A DNA stretch of 64,000 nucleotides from an uncultured Acetatifactor sp. (GTDB taxonomy: Bacteria; Bacillota; Clostridia; Lachnospirales; Lachnospiraceae): NCBI GenBank assembly GCA_910584375.1, contig CAJUAH010000009.1, positions 1 to 64,000 on the forward strand, read 5' to 3'. The notes beneath the pieces were generated by a model. It was not told where the DNA came from, ran no database searches, and worked only from the letters and a program-made list of their open reading frames with translations. Shown piece by piece: positions 26,446 to 35,009 of the stretch. Both the position numbers and the translations under genes were made by a program. Within the stretch, counting starts at the first letter, position 1. Each line of letters begins with the position of its first letter.

Positions 26446-27434
26446 CGCACTCCCTCCTCTCCGGCGGGTATCTGCGCCGCCTGAGCAGGCACAGCCCCCT
26501 GTTCGGGTCGAGGCATGGCGGTCGTCTGGCTGATAGCTCCTGCCGGGCCGGGCTGCGGCATGACGACCGTTTGGCTGACAGTTCCCGCTGGGCCGGGCTG
26601 CGGCATAACAGTTGTCTGGCTGACGGCTCCTGCCGGGCCAGGCTGCGGCGGCACTGTTTGTCCATGGATTCCCGCCCGCCCCGACCTTGTGGCCAGCAGC
26701 GTCAGCGTATCCGATATCTTCTGATATAACTGCTCATTGGTGCTGCTGCCCCGGTAAATCTGGTGAAATACTTCCCCGTCCCGGATAAAGAGCACCCTGC
26801 CCGCATGGCTGGCCGCCTTCACGGAGTGGGTTACCATCAAGATCGTCTGCCCGCTGCGGTTGATATTTCCGAACAGCCGCAGCAGCTCATCCGTAGCTTT
26901 GGAGTCCAGGGCTCCCGTGGGCTCATCCGCCAACACCAGCTTGGGGCCGGTGATCAGCGCCCTGGCCACCGCCGCCCGCTGTTTCTGTCCGCCGGATACC
27001 TCGTAAGGATATTTTTTCAACAGTTCCACGATCCCCAGTTCCTGCGCGATGGGCTGGAGCCGCGCACGCATCTCGTCATAGCGTTTGCCCGCCAGCACCA
27101 GCGGCAGATAGATATTGTCCTCCAGCGTAAAAGTATCCAACAGATTGAAATCCTGAAACACAAATCCCAGATTATCCCTTCTAAACGCCGCCACCGCAGA
27201 CTCCTTGATCCGCCCCAGCTCCTGTCCGCCCAGCGCCACGCTGCCCCCGGTGGGCTTATCCAGCGCCGCCAGGATATTCAGCAGCGTGGTCTTGCCGGAA
27301 CCGGACTCGCCCATGATCGCCACATATTCTCCCTGTTCCACGCTGAAGGACACATTTTTCAGCGCCTCTACCCGGTTGCCGCCCAGGCGTGTGGTATAGA
27401 TCTTTTTTACTTCTCTCACTTCCAAAATACTCAT
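26442..27434 (-). CDS. bceA: BceA-type ABC ATPase with repetitive C-terminal tail
   Basis: 330 residues. A complete ATPase domain (1-225) has Walker A GESGSGKTT, a Q-loop, signature VSGGQKQR and Walker B VLADEPTG. Typical BceA proteins end near residue 250. This one adds about 75 residues containing three copies of a 16-residue unit built on MPQPGPAG-VSQTTV, rich in Pro, Gln and Ala. The tail is presumably disordered and cytoplasmic, and its role is unknown. It is preceded by GGAGG and followed directly by bceB. Confidence 0.87.
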   Translation of the reverse strand: MSILEVREVKKIYTTRLGGNRVEALKNVSFSVEQGEYVAIMGESGSGKTTLLNILAALDKPTGGSVALGGQELGRIKESAVAAFRRDNLGFVFQDFNLLDTFTLEDNIYLPLVLAGKRYDEMRARLQPIAQELGIVELLKKYPYEVSGGQKQRAAVARALITGPKLVLADEPTGALDSKATDELLRLFGNINRSGQTILMVTHSVKAASHAGRVLFIRDGEVFHQIYRGSSTNEQLYQKISDTLTLLATRSGRAGIHGQTVPPQPGPAGAVSQTTVMPQPGPAGTVSQTVVMPQPGPAGAISQTTAMPRPEQGAVPAQAAQIPAGEEGVR

Positions 27435-27501
27435 ATCCTGCCTCCATATTCCTTAGTCCGCGTACCGCCCGTGGGTTTCCGCGCCTCTTGATCATGGATC
27501 C

Positions 27502-27575
27502 ATTATAAAAAACCGGGGAAATGCGCGCCATCGAATCGGCTTACATTTCCCCCGGAAAAACTTACATTTTTGTCA
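27502..27575 (-). promoter_or_regulatory. bceAB promoter with BceR-type binding site
   Basis: Minus strand TGACA-AAAA-TGTAA (27562-27575) fits the BceR inverted-repeat pattern TNACA-N4-TGTAA. An extra TGTAA half-site lies at 27541-27545. TATAAT at 27502-27507 is the -10, and the -35 position (TGGCGC) is poor, as expected of an activator-dependent promoter. A 15-base direct repeat (GGGACAYAAATGCCC at 27587-27601 and 27603-27617) lies just upstream. Confidence 0.7.
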
Positions 27576-27620
27576 CAAGTGCCCGAGGGACACAAATGCC
27601 CTGGGACATAAATGCCCGCA

Positions 27621-28658
27621 TCATTCTGTCTCCAGCACTTCCCGGCCCAGGCCGATGCGCACGCAGGTGCCCTCCCCCGCCGCGGAGTCGGCGGTGATGG
27701 TATGCCGCAGGCGGTCGCAGATCTGTCTGCACAGATACAGGCCCAGTCCGGTGGCCTTTTTGTCGCTGCGCCCGTTATATCCCGTATATCCCTTCTCAAA
27801 GATCCGGGGCAGATCCTCCGGCGCGATGCCGATGCCCGTGTCCCGGATGCACAGCGTACAGGGCGGTTCCAGATAGATGCTGACGCTCCCGGCCTGCGTG
27901 TATTTCAGCGCGTTGGACAGTACCTGTTCCACCACAAAGGCCAGCCATTTTTCATCTGTCAGCACCAGGCAGTCCGTCTCCTGGTAGTCCAGCGTCAGAT
28001 GCCGCCGGATGAACTGCCCGGCGTATTTTTTGATGCACTCCCGCAAGAGCCTGTCCAGATTTACATGCGTAAACACATAGTCCGTCTCCCCGCTGCCCAG
28101 GCGCAGGTAAGTCAACACCATATCCACATACTGCTCTATCCGTTGCAGCTCCCCGCCCAGGCTGCGTGAGTTCTCCGTATCTTCCTGCCGCAGAGCCAGC
28201 CGCATGGCGGAGATGGGCGTCTTGATCTGATGAACCCATGTCGTATAATAATCCACCATATCCTGTTCCCGGGCTTTTGTGATGTCCAGCCACCGCCTTC
28301 TCTCCCGCAACAGCTCCGAGATCATATCCCGGTAAAAACCACACTCCCAGCTCTCCTCCCGCTCCTGCTGTTCCAACAGCTCCTGCAGGATATCCCAATC
28401 GCGGATCTCCCGCTCTCCCTTTTCCTCCTCCAGGGTTTCCGCCGCGCGGCGCATGAGCGCGTAGCGCTTATAGCCCCCGCGTATCTCGGCAGCGGTAAAG
28501 ACCAGCCAGACCAGAGCCAGCAGCAGAAAGGGATACAGCAGCGCCGCAGGAGGGAGCTGATACAGCAGAAATATCAATCCGAACAGCACACAAAACAGCA
28601 ACAGCAGCAGATTCCGTTTCTTCTGCTGCCTGAAATATAAAGCCATAAAATGTTTCAT
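27621..28658 (-). CDS. bceS: BceS-type intramembrane-sensing histidine kinase
   Basis: 345 residues. Two membrane helices (about 16-33 and 38-58) are joined by only a few residues, so there is no sensor loop. This is the hallmark of BceS-like kinases, which are controlled by the BceAB transporter. The DHp phospho-acceptor is His143 in WVHQIKTPIS. The ATPase domain shows NALKYT and GLGLYLCRQI. It is co-transcribed after bceR. Confidence 0.9.
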   Translation of the reverse strand: MKHFMALYFRQQKKRNLLLLLFCVLFGLIFLLYQLPPAALLYPFLLLALVWLVFTAAEIRGGYKRYALMRRAAETLEEEKGEREIRDWDILQELLEQQEREESWECGFYRDMISELLRERRRWLDITKAREQDMVDYYTTWVHQIKTPISAMRLALRQEDTENSRSLGGELQRIEQYVDMVLTYLRLGSGETDYVFTHVNLDRLLRECIKKYAGQFIRRHLTLDYQETDCLVLTDEKWLAFVVEQVLSNALKYTQAGSVSIYLEPPCTLCIRDTGIGIAPEDLPRIFEKGYTGYNGRSDKKATGLGLYLCRQICDRLRHTITADSAAGEGTCVRIGLGREVLETE

Positions 28659-28723
28659 AGATACCCCGTTCCCGCATACCGCGGCAGGCCGCGATCACGC
28701 GTCTGTATATTTTGAGGAGCGTA

Positions 28724-29401
28724 TCACTGGTCGCAGATCAGATAACCCACCCCGAATTTTGTGGTTATGAAATCCTCCAGCCCCGCCCCCTCCAGCTTTT
28801 TGCGCAGCCGGTTTACATTGACGGTCAGCGTGTTGTCGTCTACAAAGCTGTCAGTCTCCCACAGCTTTTCCATCAGCCGCTCCCTGCTCACCACCTGTCC
28901 CTTACTCTCCAGCAGAGTCAGCAGGATCCGATATTCGTTTTTGCTCAGGGGGATCTGTTCTCCCCGGTAAGTCAGGGTATTGTCCCCGGTATTCAACAGG
29001 GCCTCCCGGTGTTCCAACACCGGCAGCGTACCTCCGAAATCGTAGGTGCGGCGCAAAACGGCCTGCATCTTTGAGATCAGCACCGCCATGTCAAAGGGCT
29101 TGGCGATAAAATCATCCCCTCCCATATTCATGGCCATGACAATATTCATATTGTCGGAGGCGGAGGAGAGAAAGATGATGGGCACCTTGGACACCCTGCG
29201 GATCTCGCTGCACCAATAATAGCCGTTGTAGAAGGGCAGCATGATATCCAGCAGTACAAGCTGCGGATCAAACGCCGCAAACTCCTGCATCACCCTGTGA
29301 AAATCCGTCACGCAGCAGGGCTCCATATCCCAGCTCGCGATCTGCCGGGACAGAGCCTGCGCGATTCCTTCGTCGTCCTCCACAATCAGTATCCTGTACA
29401 T
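28724..29401 (-). CDS. bceR: BceR-type OmpR-family response regulator
   Basis: 225 residues. The receiver domain (1-120) has acidic EDD at 8-10, phospho-acceptor Asp52 in LLDIMLP and Lys near 102 (AKPFD). The winged-helix DNA-binding domain covers about 130-225, with DNTLTVNVNRLRKKLE. Partner of BceS; the candidate site in front of bceAB has the BceR pattern. Confidence 0.92.
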   Translation of the reverse strand: MYRILIVEDDEGIAQALSRQIASWDMEPCCVTDFHRVMQEFAAFDPQLVLLDIMLPFYNGYYWCSEIRRVSKVPIIFLSSASDNMNIVMAMNMGGDDFIAKPFDMAVLISKMQAVLRRTYDFGGTLPVLEHREALLNTGDNTLTYRGEQIPLSKNEYRILLTLLESKGQVVSRERLMEKLWETDSFVDDNTLTVNVNRLRKKLEGAGLEDFITTKFGVGYLICDQ

Positions 29402-29491
29402 ATATGTTCCCCCATCATCTGTCCTGGCTCCCGGCCCTGCGCAGAGTTCCTTGCGAGCACGGTATCCGCATGAACTTTGCCTTGGCTCTGC

Positions 29492-31261
29492 TCATCCCGC
29501 GAATTGGCTGTTATACAGTTCTCTGTAAAAACCGCCCTGGGCCAGCAGGCTCTCGTGGTTGCCCTGCTCGATGATATTGCCGTCCTTCATGACCAGGATG
29601 ATATCCGCCTCCCGAATCGTGGACAGCCGATGGGCCACGATAAAGCTGGTTCTGCCCTCCATCATGCGGGCAAAGGCTTTCTGGATTCGGATCTCGGTGC
29701 GGGTGTCGATGGATGATGTAGCCTCGTCCAGGATCAGCATGGGCGGCAGGCACAGCATGACCCTGGCAATGCACAGCAGCTGTTTCTGCCCCTGGGACAG
29801 ACTGCCGCCATCCTCCGTGATCACCGTGTGATAGCCCTCCGGCAGACGCTTGATAAAGCTGTGGGCATGGGCTGCCTTCGCCGCCGTCACCACCTCTTCC
29901 TCCGTGGCCTGGGGTTTCCCCATGCGAATATTGTCCAGAATCGTCCCGGCCCGCAGCCAGGTCTCCTGGAGTACCATGCCGTAACTGGTGCGCAGGCTCC
30001 CTCTGGTCAGATCCCGGATATCCCTTCCGTCCACCCGGATACTGCCGCTGTCCACGTCATAGAACCGCATCAGCAGATTGATGACCGTGGTCTTGCCGCA
30101 GCCGGTGGGGCCCACGATGGCAACTCTCTGCCCCGGCTGTACACACAGGTTAAAGTCCTGGATCAGCTTTTTATCCGGTACATACTGGAAATACACATGC
30201 TCCAGCTCCACATTGCCCCGCGCGTCCGTGAGCGCCTTCGCGCCCGCCGCGTCCGGAACCTGCGCCTCCTCCTCGATCAACTCGAATATACGGGCGGCGC
30301 AGGCAATGGCGTTCTGTAGCTCCGTGATCACGCCGGATATCTCGTTAAAAGGCTTGGTGTACTGGTTGGCATAACTCAAAAAGCAGGACAGCCTGCCTAC
30401 GCTGAGACCTATCCCCCTTGTCTTGATAACCACCAGCGCGCCGAAAATACCCACCCCCGCATACACCAGGCTGTTGACAAATCGTGTGCATGGATTGGTC
30501 AGGGAGGAGTAAAAAATAGCTTTCAGGGAACACTTTTCCAGTCTCCCGTTGATCTCCCGAAACTGCTCCGTGACTGCCTCCTCCCGCGAAAAGGTCTTCA
30601 CGATCTTCTGGTTGCCCACCATTTCCTCCACCAGAGCGGTCTGCTCTCCCCTGGTCTCGGACTGCTCTTTAAACATCCTATAGGTCCGGGTGGCAATAAA
30701 TTTCGCCACCAAAAAGGATACCGGGGTGATGCAGATCACCACCAGCGCGATGGGCACATTGGTGATGAGCATGAAAAACAGCGTGCCGAATATGGTCAGG
30801 ACGCCGGTAAAGAGCTGGGTAAATCCCATGAGCAGACCGTCGGCAAAAGTATCCACATCCGCGATGACTCTGCTCACAATATCTCCGTAAGACCGGGCAT
30901 CCAGATATCTCAGCGGCAGATTCTCCAGCTTGTGAAAGGCATCCTGCCGGATGTCCTGAATCACATGATAAGTGATATAGTTGTTGGCGGTATTCATAAC
31001 CCACTGGGCAACGGCGGTCAGCAGCATGGCAACGGCTATCTTGACCATTATGTCCAGAATCCCGGGCATATCCACCCGTCCCCTGTCCACGATCAGATCC
31101 ACCGCATTTCCCGTCAGTATGGGCACATACAGCGTCAGCGCTACGATCACGGCCGCCAGCACCAAAGACAATCCCACCAGCAGCCAGTATCTCTTGATAT
31201 AATGCAGCACTTTTCTAATGGTTTCCATTTGTCCTACACGCTTTTGCTTATTTTCTGCCAT
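29492..31261 (-). CDS. ABC exporter, fused membrane and ATPase domains
   Basis: About 589 residues from MAENKQKRVGQ. Six membrane helices (about 30-320) precede an ATPase domain with Walker A GPTGCGKTT, signature LSQGQKQ and Walker B MLILDEATSSID. It belongs to the MsbA/LmrA half-exporter class. The signature reads LSQGQ rather than LSGGQ. Many Clostridial relatives are heterodimers, yet no second half-transporter is adjacent. The frame runs 60 codons further upstream without a ribosome site, so the later ATG is preferred; a start at METIRKV is also possible. Substrate unknown. Confidence 0.85.
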   Translation of the reverse strand: MAENKQKRVGQMETIRKVLHYIKRYWLLVGLSLVLAAVIVALTLYVPILTGNAVDLIVDRGRVDMPGILDIMVKIAVAMLLTAVAQWVMNTANNYITYHVIQDIRQDAFHKLENLPLRYLDARSYGDIVSRVIADVDTFADGLLMGFTQLFTGVLTIFGTLFFMLITNVPIALVVICITPVSFLVAKFIATRTYRMFKEQSETRGEQTALVEEMVGNQKIVKTFSREEAVTEQFREINGRLEKCSLKAIFYSSLTNPCTRFVNSLVYAGVGIFGALVVIKTRGIGLSVGRLSCFLSYANQYTKPFNEISGVITELQNAIACAARIFELIEEEAQVPDAAGAKALTDARGNVELEHVYFQYVPDKKLIQDFNLCVQPGQRVAIVGPTGCGKTTVINLLMRFYDVDSGSIRVDGRDIRDLTRGSLRTSYGMVLQETWLRAGTILDNIRMGKPQATEEEVVTAAKAAHAHSFIKRLPEGYHTVITEDGGSLSQGQKQLLCIARVMLCLPPMLILDEATSSIDTRTEIRIQKAFARMMEGRTSFIVAHRLSTIREADIILVMKDGNIIEQGNHESLLAQGGFYRELYNSQFAG

Positions 31262-31454
31262 ATTCTCTGTCCATCCTCTTTTCCCGCATGATCGCTGTAA
31301 CAAATTCTGCGGATGTGTACCTGCGCATACCGCAAGCCTGCCCGCAATACCGCCACACTTATCCTCAAATATAATGCCATATTTACAGGAGGTGTGCAAG
31401 TCCTTTTTCCATCCGCATGGGCCGCCCCGACGCCCGCCCAAAGCCGTTGCGAAG

Positions 31455-31534
31455 CCATCAAAGCCGCAACGGAACCGCCAAAGCCGCTACGGGGCCGCCA
31501 AAATCGCTATAGGGCCGTCAAAATCGCTATAAAA
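31455..31534. repeat. Four 20-bp tandem repeats upstream of the ABC exporter
   Basis: Four adjacent 20-base units begin at 31455, 31475, 31495 and 31515, with consensus CCGCCAAARYCGCTAYRGGG. A decayed fifth unit lies before them. They lie between the HD-protein stop and the exporter start, about 200-270 bases before the latter. They do not code on either strand in any supported frame. Confidence 0.8.
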
Positions 31535-31584
31535 CCGGCATTTCCAAGAATGGCAATTTTTGATTTCCCCTGTCTCCGGGGTTC

Positions 31585-32226
31585 TCAGACCGTCTCGCTG
31601 TGTTCCATCTGCTCCAGCACCTTCTCATAATACTGCCGCTGGTACAGCAGACACTGCGCGATCATCTGTCGAGCCGTCTCTGTGCCCGCTTTCTGTTCCA
31701 GACGCCAGCCGATCCAGTCCAGTTTCTCCCGGAGCCATTTACGCTTGTCCTCTATTTTCAGATTGCGGAAATCCCCGTACTCCATGGCGTCATAGATCCT
31801 GTAGGCTCCAAACCTGTCCACATCGTCCGCGTCCCCGATACTCAGGGCAAAGGCCGTATCCTCCCCAGAAAAATCCGCTTTTCCGTCCACATGGATCGCA
31901 ATACCGTAACAGATCTCCTGTACCCGCTCCACTCCCAGGTCAAGCCCCTCCAAAAAAGGCCGGGCCAGCCGGGCCGACATACGCCCATGCTCTACCCAGT
32001 TATCCTCCGACTCAAAGAACAAACTGTAGCCCACGTCATGCAGCAGACCGCCGATCACCAGACCCTCCTCGTCCAGACCCTCTCTGCGGGCGATCTCCCG
32101 GGCCGCATGGGCCACCCGGTAGGAATGCTGCAGGCGGTATTCCCCGTCGACGGGATGCTCCTTAAAATAGGCGCATTTTTCAAACTGCTCCCGCAGAAAG
32201 ATTTCTGTTTTCTCAATGTTTGTCAT
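31585..32226 (-). CDS. HD-domain phosphohydrolase
   Basis: 213 residues. It shows HD-superfamily metal ligands: His34 in LQHSYRVA, His63-Asp64 in GGLLHDVGYS, His near 81 (EHGRMSARL) and Asp near 131 (SIGDADDVDR). The family cleaves phosphomonoesters or diesters, often of nucleotides; the substrate cannot be told here. It has a good ribosome site (AAAGGAC). Its promoter region overlaps the antisense RNA gene that starts at about 32290 on the other strand. Confidence 0.75.
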   Translation of the reverse strand: MTNIEKTEIFLREQFEKCAYFKEHPVDGEYRLQHSYRVAHAAREIARREGLDEEGLVIGGLLHDVGYSLFFESEDNWVEHGRMSARLARPFLEGLDLGVERVQEICYGIAIHVDGKADFSGEDTAFALSIGDADDVDRFGAYRIYDAMEYGDFRNLKIEDKRKWLREKLDWIGWRLEQKAGTETARQMIAQCLLYQRQYYEKVLEQMEHSETV

Positions 32227-32254
32227 GCTTTTGTCCTTTCATTCGCAAGACCCC

Positions 32255-32283
32255 TTGCGTTGCAGGCGGGAATATGCTATATT
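32255..32283 (+). promoter_or_regulatory. Promoter of antisense RNA A
   Basis: Extended -10 TGCTATATT (TATATT at 32278-32283) with TTGCGT at 32255-32260, spacer 17. Start expected near 32290. It faces the toxin gene and yields a short RNA that ends at the hairpin on the toxin stop codon. Confidence 0.6.
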
Positions 32284-32289
32284 GTAAAC

Positions 32290-32394
32290 AAAGGGAAAGC
32301 CAGAGATGCGGCTCTACCCTCAATGTTTTAAGCAGTCACTGCTAAAAGCAGTCAGCCGTCACTATTTGCGGTAGTGGCGGCTATTTTCTTTTTT
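32290..32394 (+). ncRNA. Candidate antitoxin antisense RNA A
   Basis: Predicted transcript of about 105 bases, antisense to the 3' part of the toxin mRNA. It begins with a module (GGGAAAGCCAGAG, then CGGCTCTACCCTC) that closely resembles the 5' end of the toxin mRNA itself. A small hairpin (ACTGCTAAAAGCAGT) follows. It ends in a strong intrinsic terminator: AGCCGTCACTA/TAGTGGCGGCT at 32354-32382, then ATTTTCTTTTTT. The terminator stem covers the toxin stop codon. Its CUACCCUC segment could also pair with the GGAGGGG around the toxin ribosome site. Expression is inferred. Confidence 0.6.
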
Positions 32395-32559
32395 CCTTAA
32401 AGATTGTATAACACAATCCTATAAAGGCAACGATGAATATTCCTGTCTGGATCAGATCAGAGTATGTAATCATCAATGATATCGCCCCCCTTCCTTGCGT
32501 CTGGAGGGGCATGCCCCTCCGAACGGAGGGTAAAGCCGCCTGTGGCTCTCTGGTTCCCC
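32293..32559. repeat. Inverted arms bounding type I locus A
   Basis: An arm at 32293-32321 and its near-complement at 32526-32559 bracket the toxin gene. On the toxin mRNA these are the extreme 3' and 5' ends. The same layout, with compensating base changes (CCAGAGA here, CCATAGAG in copy B, each matched by its own partner), occurs at 51208-51465. Confidence 0.75.
32381..32473 (-). CDS. Holin-like small membrane toxin A (type I TA candidate)
   Basis: 30 residues, MITYSDLIQTGIFIVAFIGL and so on, ending in basic FKEKRK. It is one membrane helix with a short polar N-terminus and a charged C-terminus, of the kind annotated as putative holin-like toxin in Firmicutes. A GGGGGG-type ribosome site lies about 13 bases upstream and sits in a CCCTCC/GGAGGG hairpin that should restrict translation. 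The longer in-frame extension to 32596 runs through this structured leader and is rejected. It is 50 percent or so identical to the 30-residue peptide at 51287-51379, with which it shares the flanking RNA architecture. Confidence 0.75.
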   Translation of the reverse strand: MITYSDLIQTGIFIVAFIGLCYTIFKEKRK

Positions 32560-32567
32560 ATATGGGC

Positions 32568-32596
32568 AGTGTACCATAGGACTCTTTCTGGCGCAA
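32568..32596 (-). promoter_or_regulatory. Promoter of toxin A mRNA
   Basis: Minus strand TTGCGC (32591-32596), a 17-base spacer and TACACT (32568-32573) with an extended TGG. The predicted start lies at about 32560, exactly at the 5' inverted arm. Confidence 0.6.
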
Positions 32597-32662
32597 TGAG
32601 TTTATGCTTTTTTAATAAAAAGCCTTCTATATTATTTATATTGTAGAAAGGACCGATCTGTC

Positions 32663-34363
32663 ATGAAGATCCTGTTAGTCGCCGTCAATGCCAAGTATAT
32701 CCACTCCAATCCGGCTGTCCACTCCCTGCGTTCCTGCGCGGGTGAATACAAGTCCTGCACAGAGATCGCGGAGTTTACCATCAACCAGCCGACCGGGTTT
32801 ATCCTGCGGGAGATCTATAAGAGACAGCCCGACGTGATCGCCTTTTCCTGCTATATCTGGAATCGGGAAGTGATGGACGCGCTCATTCCCGATCTGCACA
32901 GGATCCTGCCCCAGGCGGATATCTGGGCCGGAGGGCCGGAAGTCTCCTACGACGCCGCTGAGACCGCCGCGAAGTGGGGACTGCGGGGCGTGATGACCGG
33001 GCCGGGGGAGGCCGCTTTCGCCCGCCTGGCGGCGGCCTACGGGACTGGCACATCCCGGGAACTGCCCACCGTTTTGGATGGGAACAACATGCCGAGGCTT
33101 TCGCTGGATGAGATTCCTTTCTGGTATGAGGACATGAAGGACTTCGAGAACCGCATCATTTATTATGAAAGCAGCCGGGGCTGCCCGTTCTCCTGTAGCT
33201 ACTGCCTCTCTTCCATCGACCGGACCATGGACTTTCGCCGTCCCGAGCGGGTGTGCCGGGAGCTGGATTTCTTTCTGGAGAAAAAAGTGCCCCAGGTAAA
33301 ATTCGTTGACCGCACTTTCAACTGCAAAAAAGAGCACGCCCTGCCCATCCTGCGGCACATTCTGGAGCATGACAACGGCGTGACGAACTTTCACTTTGAG
33401 ATCGCCGCCGACCTGTTGGACGAGGATTATTTCGCCGTGCTGGAAAAGCTGCGGCCCGGCGCCGTACAGCTGGAGATCGGCGTGCAGTCAACCTGTGAGG
33501 AGACGATCGCCGAGATTTGCCGCCAGATGAACTTTGAACGGGTGGCCGCCGTCGTCCGGCGCGTCTCCTCCTGGGGAAATATCCATATCCATCTGGATCT
33601 GATCGCCGGACTGCCCTTTGAAGATCTGCGGCGCTTTCAGATCTCCTTCAATGATGTATATGCCCTTCGTCCCCAACAGCTACAGCTCGGTTTTCTCAAG
33701 GTGCTGAAAGGCTCGCGGATGGAACGTCAGGCTCCCGAATACGACCTTGCATACACCAGCCGTCCCCCCTATGAAGTATTGTCTACCCGGTGGCTTTCCT
33801 ATGAGGATGTCTGCCATCTGAAACAGTTGGAAGAGACGGTGGAAATCTATTACAACAGCGGCCAGTTTACCCATACGCTGGAGTGCATGCTCCCCCTGTT
33901 TGAAAACGCCTTTTCCATGTATGAGAGCCTGGCGCAGTGGTATGAAAAAAACGGACTGTTCGGGATACAGTCTTCCCGCATACGCAAATACGAGATTTTA
34001 CTGGAGTGGGGGACTGCGCAGATATCGCGCTGCGGACAGGCACAGGCAAAGCGCCTGCTTTCCGCATTGCGGGAATATCTTCTCTATGACCTGTATCTAA
34101 GGGAAAATATGAAAAACCGCCCTGCCTTTGCCCCCTCTCTGGAGCCATGGAAAGACGCGATCCATGACATACTGCACCGGGAATCCGAGGAGCATACGCT
34201 GTTCCCGGAGCTGGCGGAATATAATTACCGGGAACTCACCAAAGCGTTGCACGCGGAGGTGTTTACCGCCGTCTTTGACGAACCCGCGCTGGCGCTGTTC
34301 GGATATGCTAAGCGCGACCCGCTGACTGGCAACGGAACCGTGGCAATCCTGCGGGATATATGA
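32663..34363 (+). CDS. B12-binding radical SAM protein
   Basis: 566 residues. Residues 1-130 form a cobalamin-binding-like Rossmann domain. A radical SAM core (about 160-360) follows with the cluster motif at Cys174, Cys178 and Cys181 (CPFSCSYC) and EIGVQS downstream. The C-terminal 180 or so residues correspond to the DUF4080-type extension. Members of this class carry out methylations or other radical chemistry; the substrate is unknown. A good ribosome site (GAAAGGA) precedes the ATG. It is divergent from the toxin A locus. Confidence 0.85.
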   Translation: MKILLVAVNAKYIHSNPAVHSLRSCAGEYKSCTEIAEFTINQPTGFILREIYKRQPDVIAFSCYIWNREVMDALIPDLHRILPQADIWAGGPEVSYDAAETAAKWGLRGVMTGPGEAAFARLAAAYGTGTSRELPTVLDGNNMPRLSLDEIPFWYEDMKDFENRIIYYESSRGCPFSCSYCLSSIDRTMDFRRPERVCRELDFFLEKKVPQVKFVDRTFNCKKEHALPILRHILEHDNGVTNFHFEIAADLLDEDYFAVLEKLRPGAVQLEIGVQSTCEETIAEICRQMNFERVAAVVRRVSSWGNIHIHLDLIAGLPFEDLRRFQISFNDVYALRPQQLQLGFLKVLKGSRMERQAPEYDLAYTSRPPYEVLSTRWLSYEDVCHLKQLEETVEIYYNSGQFTHTLECMLPLFENAFSMYESLAQWYEKNGLFGIQSSRIRKYEILLEWGTAQISRCGQAQAKRLLSALREYLLYDLYLRENMKNRPAFAPSLEPWKDAIHDILHRESEEHTLFPELAEYNYRELTKALHAEVFTAVFDEPALALFGYAKRDPLTGNGTVAILRDI

Positions 34364-34420
34364 CCCCCGCGGCATTCGCCAGACGCGCGCGCAGGCGCGG
34401 CACTATACGCATTGCTGACA

Positions 34421-34452
34421 GCAAAAGCAAAAGGGGCCATTTAACTGGCCCC
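34421..34452 (-). terminator. Terminator of rubrerythrin gene
   Basis: On the minus strand GGGGCCA pairs with TGGCCCC around GTTAAA, followed by TTTTGCTTTTGC. It starts 14 bases after the rubrerythrin stop and could also stop the convergent radical SAM transcript. Confidence 0.75.
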
Positions 34453-34466
34453 TCTCTAAAATCCAA

Positions 34467-35009
34467 TCAATAATTTTCCGCATGCACCTCAAAATAACTC
34501 TGAGGATGATTGCAAGTCGGGCAAACCTCGGGCGCTTTCGTCCCCACGACAATGTGTCCGCAGTTACGGCACTCCCATACCTTTACCTCGCTCTTTTCAA
34601 ATACGGTTGCAGTCTCCACATTTTTAAGCAGCGCGCGGTACTGCTCCTCATGATGCTTTTCGATCTCGCCTACCAGCCTGAACTTCTCGGCCAGCTCGGG
34701 GAAACCCTCTTTCTCGGCGGTCTTGGCAAAATCCTCATACATATCTGTCCATTCAAAGTTTTCACCCTCCGCGGCCGCGGTGAGATTCTCCCTGGTATTG
34801 CCGATTCCGCTCAGCTCCTTAAACCACATCTTCGCGTGTTCTTTTTCATTGTCGGCGGTTTTCAAAAACAGGCCCGCAATCTGCTCATAGCCTTCCTTTT
34901 TTGCCACGGACGCAAAATAGGTATACTTGTTCCTGGCCTGGGACTCGCCCGCAAATGCTGCCTCCAGGTTCTTTTCCGTCTGTGTACCCGCATACTTTGT
35001 CGCTCCCAT
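34467..35009 (-). CDS. rbr: Rubrerythrin
   Basis: 180 residues from MGATKYAGTQTEKNL. A four-helix diiron domain (1-140) has the EAAFAGESQARNKY and E-x-x-H ligands (DNEKEH, EIEKHHEEQY). A C-terminal rubredoxin-like domain has CRNCG and CPTCNHP. It reduces hydrogen peroxide in the cytoplasm of anaerobes. The frame extends 45 codons upstream, but GGAGGG before this ATG fixes the start. Confidence 0.97.
   Translation of the reverse strand: MGATKYAGTQTEKNLEAAFAGESQARNKYTYFASVAKKEGYEQIAGLFLKTADNEKEHAKMWFKELSGIGNTRENLTAAAEGENFEWTDMYEDFAKTAEKEGFPELAEKFRLVGEIEKHHEEQYRALLKNVETATVFEKSEVKVWECRNCGHIVVGTKAPEVCPTCNHPQSYFEVHAENY

Noticed and set aside
24424..26484. A 686-codon plus-strand frame opposite bceB
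   Set aside because: His/Gln-rich antisense shadow of a well-supported permease gene.
32293..32559. Insertion sequence or transposon with terminal inverted repeats
   Set aside because: The arms fit the ends of the predicted mRNA, there is no transposase and no target-site duplication was found at either copy, so RNA pairing explains them better.
32474..32596. In-frame 41-codon N-terminal extension of toxin A
   Set aside because: It reads through the structured leader and promoter region; the equivalent extension does not exist in copy B.
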